Part shown: in pieces, positions 20,732 through 31,928 of the stretch
Position numbering within the stretch: the stretch's first letter is position 1
How the letters are laid out: each line of letters begins with the position of its first letter
Source of the DNA: Stagonosporopsis chrysanthemi
Taxonomy: Eukaryota > Ascomycota > Dothideomycetes > Pleosporales > Didymellaceae
Direction of reading: 5' to 3'
NCBI GenBank assembly: GCA_022560025.1
Contig: JAFISE010000018.1
Location: 124,001 to 188,000 of the forward strand
DNA length: 64,000 nt
Position numbers and translations under genes: made by a program
The notes under the pieces: generated by a model
Database searches by the model: none
What the model saw: only the letters and a program-made list of their open reading frames with translations
Told to the model about the DNA's origin: nothing

Positions 20732-21544
20732 ATGTCTACCCGCAAGAGGAAGCAGGACGCTGAGGACGAGGAGGAGCTCGTCGCTCTACCTTCTGAAGGC
20801 TCTGATGAAGAAGAAGAGTAAGTGAGCCTTGTCTTTGACGTCATGCCATTGTATGCTTGCGTCTTCCGAATCGCGATATGCGGTTCAAGCTTCATCTTTG
20901 TCGCTTCTTATCGCTCTATCGACTGCATGTTGTCAGATCTTGCGATTGAGCTTCGTCGTTGCGGCGCAATGGCTTGAAGGCACGCTGTAGCTCGGCACAG
21001 CATCACAAGCTGCCGCGTCACCATGCAATCACATAATGCTGGACCATCAGAGCACGGGACTCGTGGTTGAGCTCCAGAACTACCAACTACGCTATATGAG
21101 ATGTTTTTGCAGGCAGTCATTTTGTTGTGCACGCGACAAGCATTCAAGCTGACAATCCTGTTCTTTAGATATGAGGAGTCTGAGGGCTCTGACTTTGGCG
21201 AAGAGGAAGACGACTCCGACGCGGAGGCACCTCGTAAGATCCCAATTCCTTATCTTGTATTGTGTGAATTAAATCTAACATTCCGTCCAGCTCCAAAGAA
21301 GAAGACTAAACGCACCGCTAAGGCCAACGAGGAAGAAGACGACGACGAGGAAGAAGAAGCCGAACTCGATGATGATGAAGAAGAAGCGGCCTCTGACGTA
21401 CTGGAAGAGGATGACGAGGACGGTGACGAAGACGCTGGCGACAAGTCCAAGAAGCCCGCTGGTGCTGAAGAAGATCGCAAGGTAAAGACAATTAAGAAGG
21501 ACGAGCCTGTTCCTGTTGTTGATGACGACGAGGACGATGAGTAG
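20732..21544 (+). CDS. small acidic nuclear-type protein
   Basis: Three exons (20732-20817, 21169-21233, 21291-21544) give 134 residues. About half of all residues are Asp or Glu, in long runs, broken by two basic clusters (STRKRKQ at the start and PPPKKKTKRTAKA at residues 51-62) that could act as nuclear localisation signals. This pattern is shared by histone chaperones such as Chz1 and by many acidic nucleolar proteins. I do not see a clear CHZ motif, so no family is assigned. A histone- or ribosome-related role is a guess from charge alone. The first intron is 351 nt, far longer than the roughly 50-nt introns elsewhere in the window. The chosen splice sites join in phase and restore EEEYEESEGSDF. 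Confidence 0.75.
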
Positions 21545-22019
21545 GCTTCAGGTGCAGTCACAACATGCGCCAAGTAATCAGCTTGTTGTGAATTCAATTG
21601 TTATTCCGAGTCTATGTTCCAGTAGACTTGCCCGCTGCTCACAAGCAGCTCCGTGTTAGCTGTGATGACTACTCTTCCAAGTCCCAACGCTCACACTCGA
21701 ACAAGACCAGCAGCAAGGTTGAAATTGTGTTCACAATGAGAGGCGTCAACGGTGCAAGATTGCATTGAACAATGAGAAGGCCATATAGTGTTCTTCCAGC
21801 CAAAGTGAGTGAGGAGATGCAATGCACGTGATATCCTCCAAGCCTAGTTCGGCTAGACCGAACACGTCCGAGGAAGTCGCGAAGCTCGTCCCAAAGGCAT
21901 GCACTTGCGCTGAACTGCGCAGTTGCCCTTCACTCCAAGCCAAATCCTTAAATTGTTCTTTCCACAAGCTGCACTAGATACCGACTCGCGAAAGACCCAA
22001 GCCGTGTATTCACTCCATA
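21545..22019. other. spacer upstream of RSC7
   Basis: About 475 bases between two genes on the same strand, presumably holding the 3' end of the acidic-protein gene and the RSC7 promoter. No coding or structural signal was recognised. Confidence 0.5.
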
Positions 22020-23553
22020 ATGGCGCGCGGTCGCCCATCTCGAGCTGCAGCTCGTCGCAGCACGCCCGCGCGTAGCGCAACACCGCAACAAGACAGCGAC
22101 GTGGACATGGACGACGTCGTAGAGCCGCGTGTGGAGTCGCCCAAAGAAGAGGAAGAGGAAGAAGAGGAGGTAGCCTCAGTCGCGCAAGAGAACGAGGAGG
22201 AGGAAGCTGCCTCAGAGCGCTCGCCATCCCCAGCTATCGTACAACCGTTCCCGCGCAAGAAGCGCCTTGGGCGACCGCCGAAGAACAGGCCGCCAGACTG
22301 GAACCAAGATCCTGATAATGTCTCAGAAGGCGGCACACCCATCAAGCGCAAGCGAGGGCGGCCAGCTGGTGGAGGTCGAGGACGCCCGCCCAAGGGTGGA
22401 CCGTCGCACACAACGCGTGTGCCGATTGACAAGGAGGGCAACATGATGGACGTCATTAACGACGAGGTTGATCTTCCCGAGGACGAGGAGGGCGAGAAGA
22501 AAGTCGACAAAATGGGCAACCTCCAGGGCGGTAGGGACTATCGCGTGCGCATATTCACAATCAAAGGCAGGGGAGAACGGCAATACATGCTGTCGACAGA
22601 GCCTGCGCGTTGCTGTGGCTTCAGAGACAGTTATCTGTTCTTCACTAAGCACATGCAACTATACAAGATCATCATCGACGATGCTGAGAAGCGCGATTTG
22701 ATCGATCGCGAGATCATTCCTCACTCGTACAAAGGTCGCGCGATTGGTGTAGTCACTGCGCGCTCAGTCTTCCGAGAGTTTGGCGCTCGCATCATCATCG
22801 GCGGCAAGCGCATCATCGACGACTACTACGCGACTGCGGCGCGAGAACGGGGAGAAGTAGAGGGCGAACTCGCAGATCCAAACGACCGTCTTCCGGCGCC
22901 AGGCGAGCCATACAACAAGAACCAGTATGTCGCTTGGCACGGCGCGAGTAGTGTCTATCACACTGGTGTTCCCAGCGTTCCCACAGCCGCCGGCAAACCT
23001 TTGCCCGGAAAGAAGAAGGTCAATATCACGTCTGCCAACTGGCAGTTCGAGCACGGTCGAGCAGCAAGGTATGGCCCAATTCTTTCACCCTGTCAGTGCC
23101 TGTATACTAAGCGTCAACAGTCGATTCAACACCTCAATCTCCGCCATCCGCCGCGCCAACATGGCAAACGGCATCTACGACCCCCACACAAACCTAATGT
23201 GCTACCCCAAAACCACACAACCCACCCACGCTCGCTGGGAACGCGTGCCCGACTCCGAGACCGACGTGCCGCCCCTCGTCGCGAGCAAGTACCTCATCGT
23301 AGACAAGATCCTCCAGCAACCTCCCTTCGCCGGCCTCGGCCTCCCTGGGCCCGACGCAGACTACATCGACGTCGGACCCAACGGCTTGCCCAACCTCGCC
23401 GAAGAGGACATTGCAGAGATGAAACCCGAGGAGCGCGAGGTCTTCGAGAGCGTCAAGGCCGAGGAGAGCGAGTGGAGAAGCCAGTGGGGCAGCGAGACAA
23501 CAGACGGCGCAAGGTGCAAGCCCAGGATCGGCTTTGTGGGTGTCCCGGTCTAG
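22020..23553 (+). CDS. RSC7: RSC chromatin-remodelling subunit Rsc7/Npl6
   Basis: Two exons (22020-23068, 23121-23553) give 493 residues. The N-terminal 170 residues are low complexity: an Arg/Ala start, a long Glu run, then two AT-hook-like motifs (KKRLGRPPKNRPP and KRKRGRPAGGGRGRPPKGG). From about residue 175 the conserved Rsc7/Swp82 domain follows, with GRDYRVRIFTIKGRGERQYMLSTEPARCCGFRDSYLFF, then VTARSVFREFGARIIIGGKRIIDDY, and, after the splice, FNTSISAIRRANMANGIYDPHTNLMCYP. This combination is characteristic of the Npl6/Rsc7 family, a subunit of the RSC (SWI/SNF-class) ATP-dependent nucleosome remodeller. In the nucleus it would help RSC bind chromatin at promoters. The C-terminus ends in an acidic region rich in Glu. 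Confidence 0.93.
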
Positions 23554-24288
23554 AAGTCTGGGACGGGCGAGCGGGCTAAAGACCCTGGGGCTTGTTAGGA
23601 GAAGGGGGTGGGTGATTATACCATAGGTCCGAGTGCGCTGGTGGTCCAGAGATAACGACTCTCTGTCCAGCGACAGCATGTAATGAACAGTATTCTCAAG
23701 GTGCACACTCCGCCACGTATGTTCTTGATGAAAACGCCTGCAGCGACGGATTCTGAAGGGGGGCGATGTGGTTATAGGCTGTCTAGAGGGGTGCTTGGGG
23801 CTCTAGCGAAAGTACCGTGTATGTGCGATGTGCGATGTGCGATGTGCGATGTGCGTTGTGCGATGGGCGCACGCTGGGTGCGCTTCCCTCAGTATGGCAG
23901 GGCGCTTGTCTTCGATGTGGACTGCGGTGATCTGGCAGCTGGACACTTCGTCAGGAGGGGCTTGAGAGAGCGGTGCAGAAGCGTTCCACATGTTAGCGTG
24001 GGAGACTCGACTCGAATAACGGCACTGCAGCCAGTCTGTGGTGCTACAGTTGTCTTTGAAACCACGTGGAAGCGACATGAACTTTTTCCCGATGTATTCG
24101 TAATCTACTTGGTATGCACTAACAGATCCCCGTCTTCTTCTCCGTCTTGACAGACAAGAACAGTCCCCAGCTCGTATCGAATCATCATGCCATTGCATTA
24201 CCACGGGATGCACAGCCAAAGTCGCGACACCCGATCAAACGCCGCCCATGAAAACCTAAAGACGCATCGTCCACACGTCAGCCAGTGT
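23554..24288. other. convergent intergenic region with heptamer repeat
   Basis: About 735 bases between the convergent RSC7 and eIF3c genes. Apart from the short tandem repeat at 23821-23862, nothing is recognised. Frames are short and without motifs. Confidence 0.55.
23821..23862. repeat. ATGTGCG tandem heptamer
   Basis: Six head-to-tail 7-nt units: four perfect ATGTGCG copies, then TTGTGCG and ATGGGCG. The tract is non-coding. Confidence 0.9.
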
Positions 24289-27052
24289 CTAAGCCTGGAT
24301 GGCGCGGCCCAAGGCGCCGCCCGTGAACTGCTGATTCCTGCCTCCTCGCGGGCCACCGCCGCCGCCACGGCCTCCGCGTCCGCCACGACCTCCGCCGCGA
24401 CCGCCACGGCCGCCTTGTCGCTCGAAGGCATGAGCTGTGCCTTGTGTTCGCTGCTCGAGCGTCTTCTCGTTCGACTCAATGAGACCGGATGCCTTGTCTG
24501 AAAGGCTGAGGGCCAGTGTCTGCAGGCGAGACAGCTCGACACCCTTGCGGAAGATTACGGCGCTGTTGACCTGGTCCAGGGCAGCGGCGAGCTCTTCGTG
24601 TGAAATCATCTTGCTGACGATCGCGCTGATCTTGCGCTCGCTCAGCTCGAACATGTCGGCCAGGGTCGAGATCGCGAGTGTGTCATAGTAAGGAGCATAT
24701 GTGAAGAGGTAAGTCCTCAGACCCTCCTCTTGAATCTGCGCGGACAGCATCTCCTTGATCTGCTCCTGGTTAGCCACGAGTTCCCAGATCTTGATGCTGT
24801 TGATGAAGTCGGCGGCCTTCTTCCACTCGCCGGCAGACAGCGCCTTGGAGGCCTGCATGACATGGTCGCGAGTGTTCTCCGGGGGCCCGGTGAAGATCTG
24901 GCGCTCATGGTACTCTAAGAGGCGGCGGTAGGTTTTGCTGATCACACGCTTCCTGAGGTCAGGCGACGAGCCGAGCTGTGCGAGGAGAGGGATCTCAAGC
25001 AACATAGAGCAGGTCAAGTAGACGCACTCGAGAAGTTCGAGGTTGATGTGGAGATGGAAGGGAAGCTGTCGCTGGCGCTCGAGACGTTCCTGCTCGGGCG
25101 AAATCTGAGAGTAGCGCTGCATCTGCAGACCTTGTGCGAGCAGCTCCTTCTGCCTGTTGCTGCCACAGATCTCCTGGAGCGAAGTCTGGGCTTCGTAGAC
25201 AAGACCAGCGCGGAAGGCGCAGAGACCGACCTGTACGAGCGAGCGGTTGAACAGGATCTGGGTGTTGACATCAAAGTTGCTAATAGTCTCCTGCAAGTGA
25301 GACATGAGCATCATGTCGCGGGCCTTGTAGTACTGGTCGTGCAGAGCCAGGAAGTAGATCTGGCACAGCATTGCCCTCGCGCGGATGATGCCCTCGCTGT
25401 GCTTGAAGAGGTATGTGCAAAGAGTCTGGACAATAGAGGTGGTGTCATTGGCGAGGGAGCGGGGGGTGGTTGTGGAGTCGAGATGAGAGGGAATAGCCTC
25501 CCATGTCTTGTTCTCGAGGATCTGAACAACGGACGAGGGCTGCAGCTGTTAGCTACGTGTATACTGGAAGAAGTGCTGTTATGCTTACCTTGAAGTAGAC
25601 GTGCTCCAACCGGCGCATAACAACGCGGTTGGTCGACTCTTGTGGAACATCGAGGCCCTCCCTCGTCTGCAGGCTCTCAACGTAGATCATCGAGCGCACA
25701 AGCTGAGCGTAAAGGGCGCTCTCATCGGAGAGGCGCTCGACGTATTCGGCTGTGTGGGGATCAATGTGCTGAAGCGAGCGGGTGAGCTCGTCGTCGAGCC
25801 TCTCGACAAAGGAGACAACGCTGCCGGGGATCTTGAAAAGCTGGCCCTCCTCAATGACGGGCGTCTTCTCATCGTCCTCCCACTCCTCAGCGTTCTCGAT
25901 AACAACGATCTCCTTGCTGTCCTCAAGGATCTGGAGAAGCTTGCCGAATTCTTGGTCGGCCCTAACAATCGTCAGTAAGTGCGCCTTTCTGTGTACAGAC
26001 TAATTCGACTTACAGCTTCCACTGCTCCTGGTGCATGTGGCTTGCGGTACCGGATGTCAGATCGAAGCGGGTGGAGATCAGAGTCAGGAGAACGCGGACT
26101 CTCTGGTAGTCGTTGACGGCAACGTCGAGCAGCTTCTCCATAGTGCGGATCTGCTCGAGCTTGTCTGTGTTCTTGCGTCCACGCTGCTCCACGATCGATC
26201 GCAGCTGCTTGAGGATGCCCTCTGCAGTGTACATAACAGCCTTGCCGCCGGCACCAACGGTGACGAAACCATCATCGCCAGCGTCAATAACTGTCTCGGT
26301 ACCGAGCTGAGCAATCCTGGCCTTGTCCTTCTTCTTCTTCTCCTTGGGTGCCTGCTCGACGATCTCCTCCTCCTTCATGAACTCCTCCTTGTTCTCCCTG
26401 TACAGATCGATGTCGCGCTGGTAGTCGCGGTTGTGCTTCTTGACCTTCTGGCGGATGGCGTTGAAACCACGCTGGTTGGGGGCGGTCATCTTCTTGGGGG
26501 TGACCTTCTGCTTCTCGTGGGCCTCGAGCACGGCGGTCTCGAGGTCGGCGATGGCCTGAATGTACATCTTGGGAACCTTGCCATCGTTTTGCTTAATCAG
26601 AGTGGGCACCTGGCGGTTCAGCTTGTCAAACTCTGCATGATGGCGATGTTAGCATTATTCGTTGTTCCGCCAATACGTCCGGCCCCAGCGCGTTTGCCGC
26701 ATCCTCTCTGCTATCTCGGGGTGCACGTACGGTCTGAGATGACGGCCCAGTCGTTGATCCTCTGCGCGTTCTCGATCTGCCTGACGACGGCCTCGAGCTC
26801 ATCGAAGCGCTTGTCCTTGGCACTCTTGAGTACCTTATTCGCGTCCTCATCATCGCTCTCGCTGTCGCTGCTGACGTCCTTCAAGAAACGGGCGGCTCCG
26901 GTCTCGGATCCAGAGGAAGAGTCGGAGTCGTCAGAGTCGTCGTCAGAGTCGACTTCGGAGTCTTCCTTTTCGGACTCCTCATCGTTGGAGTAGAGCTCCT
27001 CCTCGCTGGACTCTTCCGAGGAGCTGTCGCTGGCGGCGAAAAAGCGCGACAT
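24289..27052 (-). CDS. NIP1: translation initiation factor eIF3 subunit c (Nip1)
   Basis: Four exons (27052-26731, 26632-26014, 25961-25589, 25539-24289) give 854 residues, the normal size for fungal eIF3c. The N-terminus MSRFFAASDSSSEESSEEE is the family signature, followed by a Ser/Asp/Glu-rich segment that in yeast binds eIF1 and eIF5. The middle has the conserved helical part (TETVIDAGDDGFVTVGAGGKAVMYTAEGIL), and the PCI domain is near the C-terminal third (about residues 580-750, with ISTLADMFELSERKISAIVSKMISHEEL). The tail is an RGG-rich run (about residues 805-840), a likely target of the arginine methyltransferase coded at 8.2-9.5 kb. The protein is a core subunit of cytosolic eIF3, which loads the initiator tRNA complex and mRNA onto the 40S ribosome. 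Confidence 0.97.
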
Positions 27053-27917
27053 AGCTGCTATACTCGAGAGTAGAGATTGCCCGAGGTTCGAAGGGTATAG
27101 GTGGCGGGCGCCGTAGGTGGTGTGTTGGTGCAGGTGCCGTGCTCGACTCACCAAATCGCTGGCGCCAAGACTACGGCCATCAAAATTGTGAGTGGGCGCG
27201 GGGCAAGCACGACCCACTCGTCACAGCTTCCCGCAAACGACGCCTAGTATTGTTTCATACAGCAGGCTGCAAACCAACATGACTGCTACGACACGACTCT
27301 TTCACTGTATACCGTTCGCTGAGACAGGGTATTTGTTGGGCAGAACGCCACGCTCCGCTCAACCAGACAGTTGCAAATTTATACGAATGCAGTAAAAGTA
27401 CATTTAGCCCCAGCAGGCCGTCCTCCATTCCCCCCTGCTACGCGCAATGCTGAAAGACGATGCAGCACGTTTGAGATGCCCCGATAACATGCTGTCCGAT
27501 TTCTAGGTCCCATACCACCAAAGATCATCCAACAACTTAGCTTATCATCCTCTGGTGAGGCCACCCTAGCCATTTTAGTCAATCTGGATCGCCCAGTCAT
27601 ATGTGCTACACGCCTCATAAGACTACCAATGAGAGCGAATTTGGTTGTGCGTAATCATACGGAAAGGTCTGTATACCGCCATGGAGTCATCTGAGGCGGA
27701 GCTGAGGCAATTTGTTGGTAGCGGTCATATGCAATGGTGCCTTCCAGCCGTAGACCCGACATCGTCCATGTATCGACAGCGCGCGATTTGTTCTGTTTGA
27801 TCAATACTTGAAATGATGTCCTGTTGGAATCTGAAGCGCCATCAACGGCGTCGCTTGCTGGCCGCTGGTCTGATGCCAATCTGAAATTAAAAAGAAGTCT
27901 GCTCAGAGCTTTTCGCG
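27053..27917. other. spacer between YAK1 stop and eIF3c start
   Basis: About 865 bases on which no gene is evident. Part will be the eIF3c promoter and part the YAK1 3' untranslated region. Frames near 27400-27900 lack motifs. Confidence 0.5.
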
Positions 27918-30867
27918 TCATTGCCAGTGTGGCTGCTGCATGAAGCCCTCTTCCAGGGTGCGATCTTCAAGATTGCGGACAAAGTTGTGGTTCCGCTGTG
28001 AATTGCCTGTACGGGAACCTCTCCGCCGGGCGCTGCTTGCGCTTTCCGGGGCCCCCTCAGGTGGCGGTGGGTAATACGCAGGCGACGGCTGTAGCCTGAC
28101 TGGCGCGTTTGGATCCAAGTGACTCATCACTCTTTGCAGAGCGGGAGGTATGCCGGATGGAGTAGCCTGCTGTTGGTCCAAAGTTGATGCCCTTTGTCGC
28201 CCAGCGCGCGTTGTCGCTTGGGCATAGAGATTCTGCGGCTGGGCGTACTGTCGAGGCTGCTGGGGCTGCATCGCAGGCATCTGCTGTGGGTACGGCGCAG
28301 CCTGTGCAGGATAAGGTGGAGGTGCGCCTTGGTGGTTCGGCGTGTACATGTTGTTGTACGGGTTTGGCTGCGGGTGCGGATTTTGCGCAGCATACTGGTT
28401 CATTTGCATGTTGGCGTATGCCGCATTTTGCGCGGCTTGAGCTTGTTGTGCGGCAAGAGCCTGCTGTTGCTGTTGGGCCCGCTGCTTCGCCATACCTTCG
28501 AAGCGTTGCTGCTCCTGGACACCAGGGGCGGGGGAGCGGCTCGAGCTCGATTTCAAAGTCATCGGTGGTACGAATGGACCCGTGAACTTTGCCTGCGTGA
28601 TGAATGGATGCAGTTTCGCTTGAGCTGGCGTCCATCGTTCCAGTGGATTGAGATTGAGGAGTCCTTGCGCGAAATCGATGAAAGCGGCCCGGTTGGCCAT
28701 TTCTACGAATGATTAGCATACATGAAGATATACTTGCTATCGTCACATACCTCGCTCGATTTCATTCGGCTTCATGTTCTTCCTCGGCATGGGATAGTTC
28801 CTAACAATGTCTGGCAGTGTCGTGGCCGAGAAATACTTCTTACTCGGCTGCTCTTTCGTGCCGTGTTCCCTTGAGTATTGCTCCATGGACTTGAGCCGGT
28901 AGTTCTTACGTCCATACTCATCTTGACTCTTTTCGAAGAATTCGCCGGACTGCTTGCCCATTTCAAGCATCCACTGTGGTGCGAGGCCAAGCATCTCCGT
29001 GATTCTGGAGACCTGATTGTATTCAGAGGATCCAGGGAACAGCGGCAGACCAAGGAATAACTCCACCACAATACAGCCCAGAGACCACATGTCAATCGCT
29101 GCCGAGTATGGTAGACCTAGCAGCACCTCGGGCGATCGGTAAAATCGAGACTGGATGTATGTGTATACTGTCTGTCGTTCGTCGCATGCGGAACCGAAGT
29201 CGATGATCTTGATGATAGGGCTTTCCAGACTACAGCCGATCAGCTCTGCATCTCAAGGTATCAATTTTAAAACTTACTTCTTGAGCAGAATGTTCTCCGG
29301 CTTCAGATCACAGTGTATCAACTTCGCCTTACCCAGCAAGGCGAGACCATTGATCAGCTGCTGGGCGAAGACACGCACCAACGTTGTTGACAGACCACGG
29401 AACTGGTTCTGCTTAATCAGTTCGTACAGGTTGACACTTAGCAGTTCGAACACGAGACATAAGTGTTGTCGGTGGATGAAAGTATCTTTCAGTCTCAGGA
29501 GGTGGTGGTCGTCGTTCTTGTCCATCTGCTTATTCAGCTAGAGCATTGTTAGTATGATTCGTGATGCAGTGTGCGCCGCCTGAACGTACCAAGTCAAGCA
29601 CCGAGACTTCCATCATACTCTGGTTGAAGTACGCCGTTCTGTTCTTGATAACCTTCACAGCGACAACCTCTTGGGTCTTCAAATTCTGGCATTTGACGAC
29701 CTGCCCGAAAGTTCCCTGGCCCAGCACGTCAAGAATGAGGTAACGGTTCTTATGCCCGGACTCTTCCGACCCCAGAATGTCGTTGACGTAGAGGATATAG
29801 TCGCTGTCCTCATTGTCGTACCCGTCGTTCTTGACTCCCTTGCTAGGCTTCGTGAGGACTCGACGTGGGTTGCGGGTAGCTTGGTAGTTGAAGCCACCAT
29901 TGCACAGCTTGTAGGTCGTAGGCAAGTGGCATGTGAGCGCTTGGAGGGGCTAGATAGGCACATGGTCAATGTCGCGCCGTCAGTGATGAAGAGTTGACTC
30001 ACGCTGATGAATCCGCCTTCTGGATTTGCACGGCGAAACGGAGGCTGCGCGTTGATTTTAGGCTGCAAGTCGGCAGTGTTGACGCACTTCTCAAATTGCG
30101 GCACGGGCCCGCGTCCTGTTAGGGGCAATTGCGGGGGATTGGGGTTGGTAGAGGCCCTCGGCGAGCGTTGTTCTCTGTTGTAGACAGCGTTCAGTTGCGC
30201 GGTCGCAGACTGCGGGTAGAAACTCTCCGGACTCATGTTGGACTGGATGGGCGGCAGCTGGGGTGCGTTTGGGCGCGATGCTACACAAGTGCTCATTAGC
30301 GTCCGGCGCTTACGACCGGAGTCGAGGGATGAGGTGCGACGTACATGGGGGGGAGTAGTAGCTGTTGGGCGGCGACATGTACGGGTTGTTGCGCGTGGGG
30401 CTGGCGCGGTTGCTGTTGCTCTGGACCTGCGGGGTGAAGCTCGTATAGTTCTGGCCGCCGTGCTGGGCGCCGCCCGAATAGGGCGAGGTAGGCGACATGT
30501 TCATGGGCGAGTATCTGCGGGCGGCGGCGCTCTCCTCCTGCTGCAGGAACTGCTGCGACTGGCGCTGCTGCTGGGTGGGCCGTTGTGTGTTGTACTTGGG
30601 CTTGTAGGGGTCGGCGTCCTCCATCTTCACGTCACCGTCGTTGTCGTTGAAGTCCGGGCCGCGGCTGGAGGGCTGGCTGGGCGACTGCAGCGCGATGGTG
30701 CTGGAGCGCGAGGGCGCCGAGGGCGAAGTGTACGGGTTCTGCTTAAGTTGCGCGGACGCGCTGGCGTCCCGTTGCGTGTGGTGCGAGGGGGTCGTCCCAT
30801 GTGGAGCATACCGCGCCTGGCGGCTGGCATCCGGCGCTTCGGAGTAGGCAGTCCACTGCTGATCCAT
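27918..30867 (-). CDS. YAK1: DYRK-family protein kinase Yak1
   Basis: Six exons (30867-30345, 30280-30003, 29949-29590, 29537-29278, 29229-28751, 28702-27918) give 894 residues. A 320-residue Gln/Ser/Pro/Asn-rich N-terminal region leads to the kinase domain at about 338-690: glycine loop LGQGTFGQVVKC, lysine K366 in AVKVIK, catalytic loop HCDLKPEN with D464, DFG at D484, and the DYRK activation loop VYTYIQSRFYRSPE, whose second tyrosine (Y498) should be autophosphorylated. The C-terminal 200 residues are rich in Gln, Ala and Pro. Y-x-Y in the loop and the NLNPLERWTPAQAKLHPFI end of the domain fit Yak1. Yak1 restrains growth when PKA/TOR signals fall and promotes stress responses, moving between cytosol and nucleus. 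All catalytic residues are present. Confidence 0.95.
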
Positions 30868-31928
30868 GTCGCAGGGCGGGTGCGTGTCGAGAGGGTATAG
30901 GTGGTGCGAGCAGGGTCGCAGGAGGCAGCCGCTTCAGCTGTGACACAGTCAATTCGCCCGTTGCATGCCGAATTGCAGTGCTGTATCGCAGTACCGAGCA
31001 GCTCTTGGACGTGGAGGGGCACTGCGCTGCAGCGCGGGCCGCAGATGATGACAGCGCCGGCAGGCGAGCACGAATGCGCGCAGGCGTGCTGCGTGGGATT
31101 CGACACGGGCCTGGCTTTGTGACGATGCGTGCACGTACGGCGCTCGCAGCGGGGGCTTGGACGTGCGAGCCACGAGGGACGCTGGGCGCGGATGCGGACG
31201 CAGCTTCACGCGATAGCAGCAGCAAGGGGAGGGCAAGACAGGGGCTGCAGCAGACGGCGAGCGGAGCGTGCAGGAGGACAGGAAAACGGTGCCAAAGGAG
31301 AGCCTTTGGGTCAGCGCGGAGGTTGGGTTCGTGAACACTGGGCTGCGCTTCCATGCGATTGGGCCTAGTCAGATTGACGCAGCTCTCTCCACGACAGACG
31401 CAACCTTGCACCGGTTTCATGCTCACGGCGCTGGAATCATGCTGCGCACCGCAATGCTACATAAGACCCGGCGTTTGGCTTTGGGCAGCATGCAGTTGGC
31501 AACGGTGGCTCTATCCGGTTGCTCTTGCCGTGCGCTGCAGGCCTGTCCTGCCGTTCCTTCCAGTTGGGTCGTTGTCTAGGCGCAGACGGGGAAAGAGCGA
31601 CGCAATCGCGAAATGAGGGTCCCATCTTGACGTGTGGCAGCACCCTAAATTTCGCAAAACAATTCCACGGTGCTGCTGCGCTCGCTGCAGGCAGTTCATT
31701 GGCGAAGCTGTGAGCAACACGATAAAGATGACGTGGGAGTGCATGGCAGATCCTGCTATCGGCTCACAGGACGCGGGCAGCTCATGCATAGAAGTGTGAA
31801 GAATGTCCATTCCAGATAACGCAATCGCTACAAAAATGCTGCCAAATGCTGCAGCAGACAAACTCTATTTAAAACGACAGCGCGCTGGCCCGAACACCGT
31901 GACTCCAATTATTGCACATACGAGTGGC
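30868..31928. other. YAK1 promoter region / SIDA downstream region
   Basis: About 1.06 kb between the YAK1 start codon and the SIDA stop codon. Several overlapping frames of 100-230 codons exist in this GC-rich part, but they read as Ala/Arg/Ser-rich chance translations with no motif. This gap marks the left border of the siderophore genes. Confidence 0.55.

Noticed and set aside
23821..23862. Possible CRISPR-like array
   Set aside because: The 7-nt units are directly adjacent without spacers; it is a simple tandem repeat in eukaryotic DNA.
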